Below are positions 6,079-7,455 of a DNA stretch of 7,455 nt, piece after piece; position 1 is the stretch's first letter, and each line of letters opens with the position of its first letter. Under the pieces are notes generated by a model, which did no database searches, was not told the origin of the DNA, and was given only the letters and a program-made list of their open reading frames with translations. Made by a program: the position numbers and the translations under genes. This DNA is from Candidatus Krumholzibacteriia bacterium. Lineage in GTDB: Bacteria; Krumholzibacteriota; Krumholzibacteriia; LZORAL124-64-63. Location of the stretch: contig DAOVTU010000125.1 of the NCBI GenBank assembly GCA_030632925.1, positions 1 to 7,455 of the forward strand. Reading direction: 5' to 3'.

Positions 6079-7455
6079 CTACCGATGCACCCCGGCTGCG
6101 TCGCCGCCCGACCGCGTCACAAACTCACTGTAGGTGCCATCGTAAACCAGCGGCGGTTGGGCGGGAATCTCTCCACCCGGCCCGTCGCCTGGCCGCAGTT
6201 CCAGCACCCGATTGCTCAGTCCCTTGAGGAAGGTGCGATCATGGCTGACGAAAAGCATGGTGCCTTCAAAATCCGACAGCGCCGCTACCAACATCTCCTT
6301 GGTCTCCAGGTCGAGATGGTTGGTGGGCTCATCCAGAATCAGGAAATTCGGGGGATCGAACAGCATCTGGGCCAGCACCAGGCGCGATTTTTCGCCACCT
6401 GATAAAATACGAATCGGCTTGTCGATGTCGTCGCCGCAAAATTGGAAGGCGCCTAAAAGATTGCGTAACACGCCGCGCCCTTCGGTGCTGAAGGCCTGCT
6501 GCATGTGGTCAAAAACCGTCAGCGCCGGGTTGAGCTGCTCAAGTGATTGCTGGGCAAAATAGCCGACCTTGAGGTTGGCTCCCAGGCGCACGGTGCCCGC
6601 ATCAGCGGCCAGGGTACCGGCCACCAGTTTCAGCAACGTGGTTTTACCCGCACCGTTGCGACCCAGCACGCACCAGCGCTCGGTGCGGCGAATCTTCAGG
6701 CTGAAATCGTCGTAGATGGCGCGTGTGCCGTACGACTTGGACAGCCCCTGCAGGTCGGCCACGTCATCACCCGAACGCGGGGGCGGACGAAATTGGAACT
6801 CGACCACTCGGCGCCGGCGCGGCGGCTCGATCTTCTCGATTTTCTCCAGCTTCTTGACCCGGCTCTGCACCTGGGCGGCCTTGGCCACATGGGAAGCGAA
6901 GCGGTCGACGAAGCGTTGCTCCTTGGCCAGCATGGCCTGCTGCCGGGCGTAACTGGCTTCGCGATTGGCTTCGGCCACGGCGCGTTGCCGCACGAAGTAG
7001 TCGTAGTCGCCGGTGTAGGCGATAAATTCCCCGCCGTCGATGTCCACGATCCGGCTCACGATCCGATTCATGAAGTCCTTGTCATGGCAGGTCAGCAGCA
7101 CGGCGCCGGGGTAGTCCTTGATGAATTTTTCCAGCCACAGGATCGATTCGATGTCCAGATGGTTGGTGGGCTCATCCATGAGCAGCACGTCGGGCTTGGC
7201 CAGCAGAACGCGGGCCATGCCGATGCGCATTTTCCAGCCACCCGAAAGATCGCCCGAGTCGCCGTTGATCTGGTCATCAGCGAAGCCCAGACCTTGCAAG
7301 ACTTCACGAGCCCTGGCCTCCAATTCGTAGCCGCCCCGACTCTGGTATTCGTCCAGCACTTCTCCAAAGCGGGCCAGGATCGTCTCCATCTCGTCGGCCC
7401 GCACGGGGTCGGACATGGCCTTTTCCAGGTCGGCCAGTTCGTGGTGCAGTTCACC
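6079..7455 (-). CDS. ABC-F family ATPase, YheS-like (5' end outside window)
   Basis: The frame runs from TAG at 6079-6081 to the window edge without a stop. The ATG at 7416 is internal, because 13 more codons (GELHHELADLEKA) continue upstream. The first Walker A lies outside the window. Counted from that Met: signature 1 LSGGW 57-61, Walker B DVLLMDEPTNHLD 76-88, H-loop H111, the charged interdomain linker about 140-205 (with VDRFASHVAKAAQVQSRVKKLEKIE), Walker A2 GRNGAGKT 252-259, signature 2 LSGGE 338-342, Walker B2 with DEPTNHLD ending at 369, and H392. Two ABC domains in one chain without membrane segments, joined by this linker, define ABC-F proteins. They bind the ribosomal E site and reset or protect translation. 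The linker most resembles E. coli YheS. It ends about 50 residues after the second H-loop, so the C-terminal coiled coil of YheS or Uup is absent. The first H-loop reads TCHD, where SHD is usual. Confidence 0.92.
   Translation of the reverse strand, partial: GELHHELADLEKAMSDPVRADEMETILARFGEVLDEYQSRGGYELEARAREVLQGLGFADDQINGDSGDLSGGWKMRIGMARVLLAKPDVLLMDEPTNHLDIESILWLEKFIKDYPGAVLLTCHDKDFMNRIVSRIVDIDGGEFIAYTGDYDYFVRQRAVAEANREASYARQQAMLAKEQRFVDRFASHVAKAAQVQSRVKKLEKIEKIEPPRRRRVVEFQFRPPPRSGDDVADLQGLSKSYGTRAIYDDFSLKIRRTERWCVLGRNGAGKTTLLKLVAGTLAADAGTVRLGANLKVGYFAQQSLEQLNPALTVFDHMQQAFSTEGRGVLRNLLGAFQFCGDDIDKPIRILSGGEKSRLVLAQMLFDPPNFLILDEPTNHLDLETKEMLVAALSDFEGTMLFVSHDRTFLKGLSNRVLELRPGDGPGGEIPAQPPLVYDGTYSEFVTRSGGDAAGVHR

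Overview
The window is GC-rich bacterial DNA, densely packed with genes, from a Gram-negative-type cell. It carries two secreted proteins with Sec signal peptides, a transmembrane chemoreceptor, and ABC systems. The secreted proteins end in an Asn/Asp-rich, dockerin-like repeat pair and a Cys-Pro terminus. I associate that style with uncultivated FCB-type lineages (Krumholzibacteriota, Eisenbacteria, Latescibacterota) or deltaproteobacteria-like metagenome bins. This assignment is a low-confidence inference from protein style only.

Region 1 (1-2043, + strand) is the 3' part of a tightly coupled operon. It holds the C-terminal end of an ABC-type solute-binding protein, then after a 1-base gap a HypB/UreG/G3E-like GTPase with two CxxC pairs, then with a 4-base ATGA overlap an unusual ABC ATPase with a DUF1858-like N-terminus. 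No permease lies between or after them, and a perfect 15-bp stem (2061-2100) closes the operon. A binding protein, a metallochaperone-like GTPase and a lone ABC ATPase together suggest a metal or metallocofactor acquisition or delivery system. This is the most novel-looking part of the window.

Region 2 (2128-4245, - strand) is a chemoreceptor that converges on the same bidirectional terminator. Its extracytoplasmic sensor contains two tandem matches to the CZB zinc-binding motif.

Region 3 (4246-4767) is a 522-base divergent intergenic region. It holds a pair of GTTAAC sites in inverted-repeat context, a nested dyad at 4456-4510 and a good sigma-70-type promoter at 4636-4664 reading rightward.

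Region 4 (4768-6069, + strand) holds two tandem paralogous secreted proteins. By hand count they are 115/172 identical without a gap. Each has a signal peptide, an Ig-like beta domain and a terminal pair of dockerin-like calcium-loop motifs.

Region 5 (6079-7455, - strand) is an ABC-F ribosome-associated ATPase cut by the window edge. It converges on the second paralog with only 9 bases between the stops.
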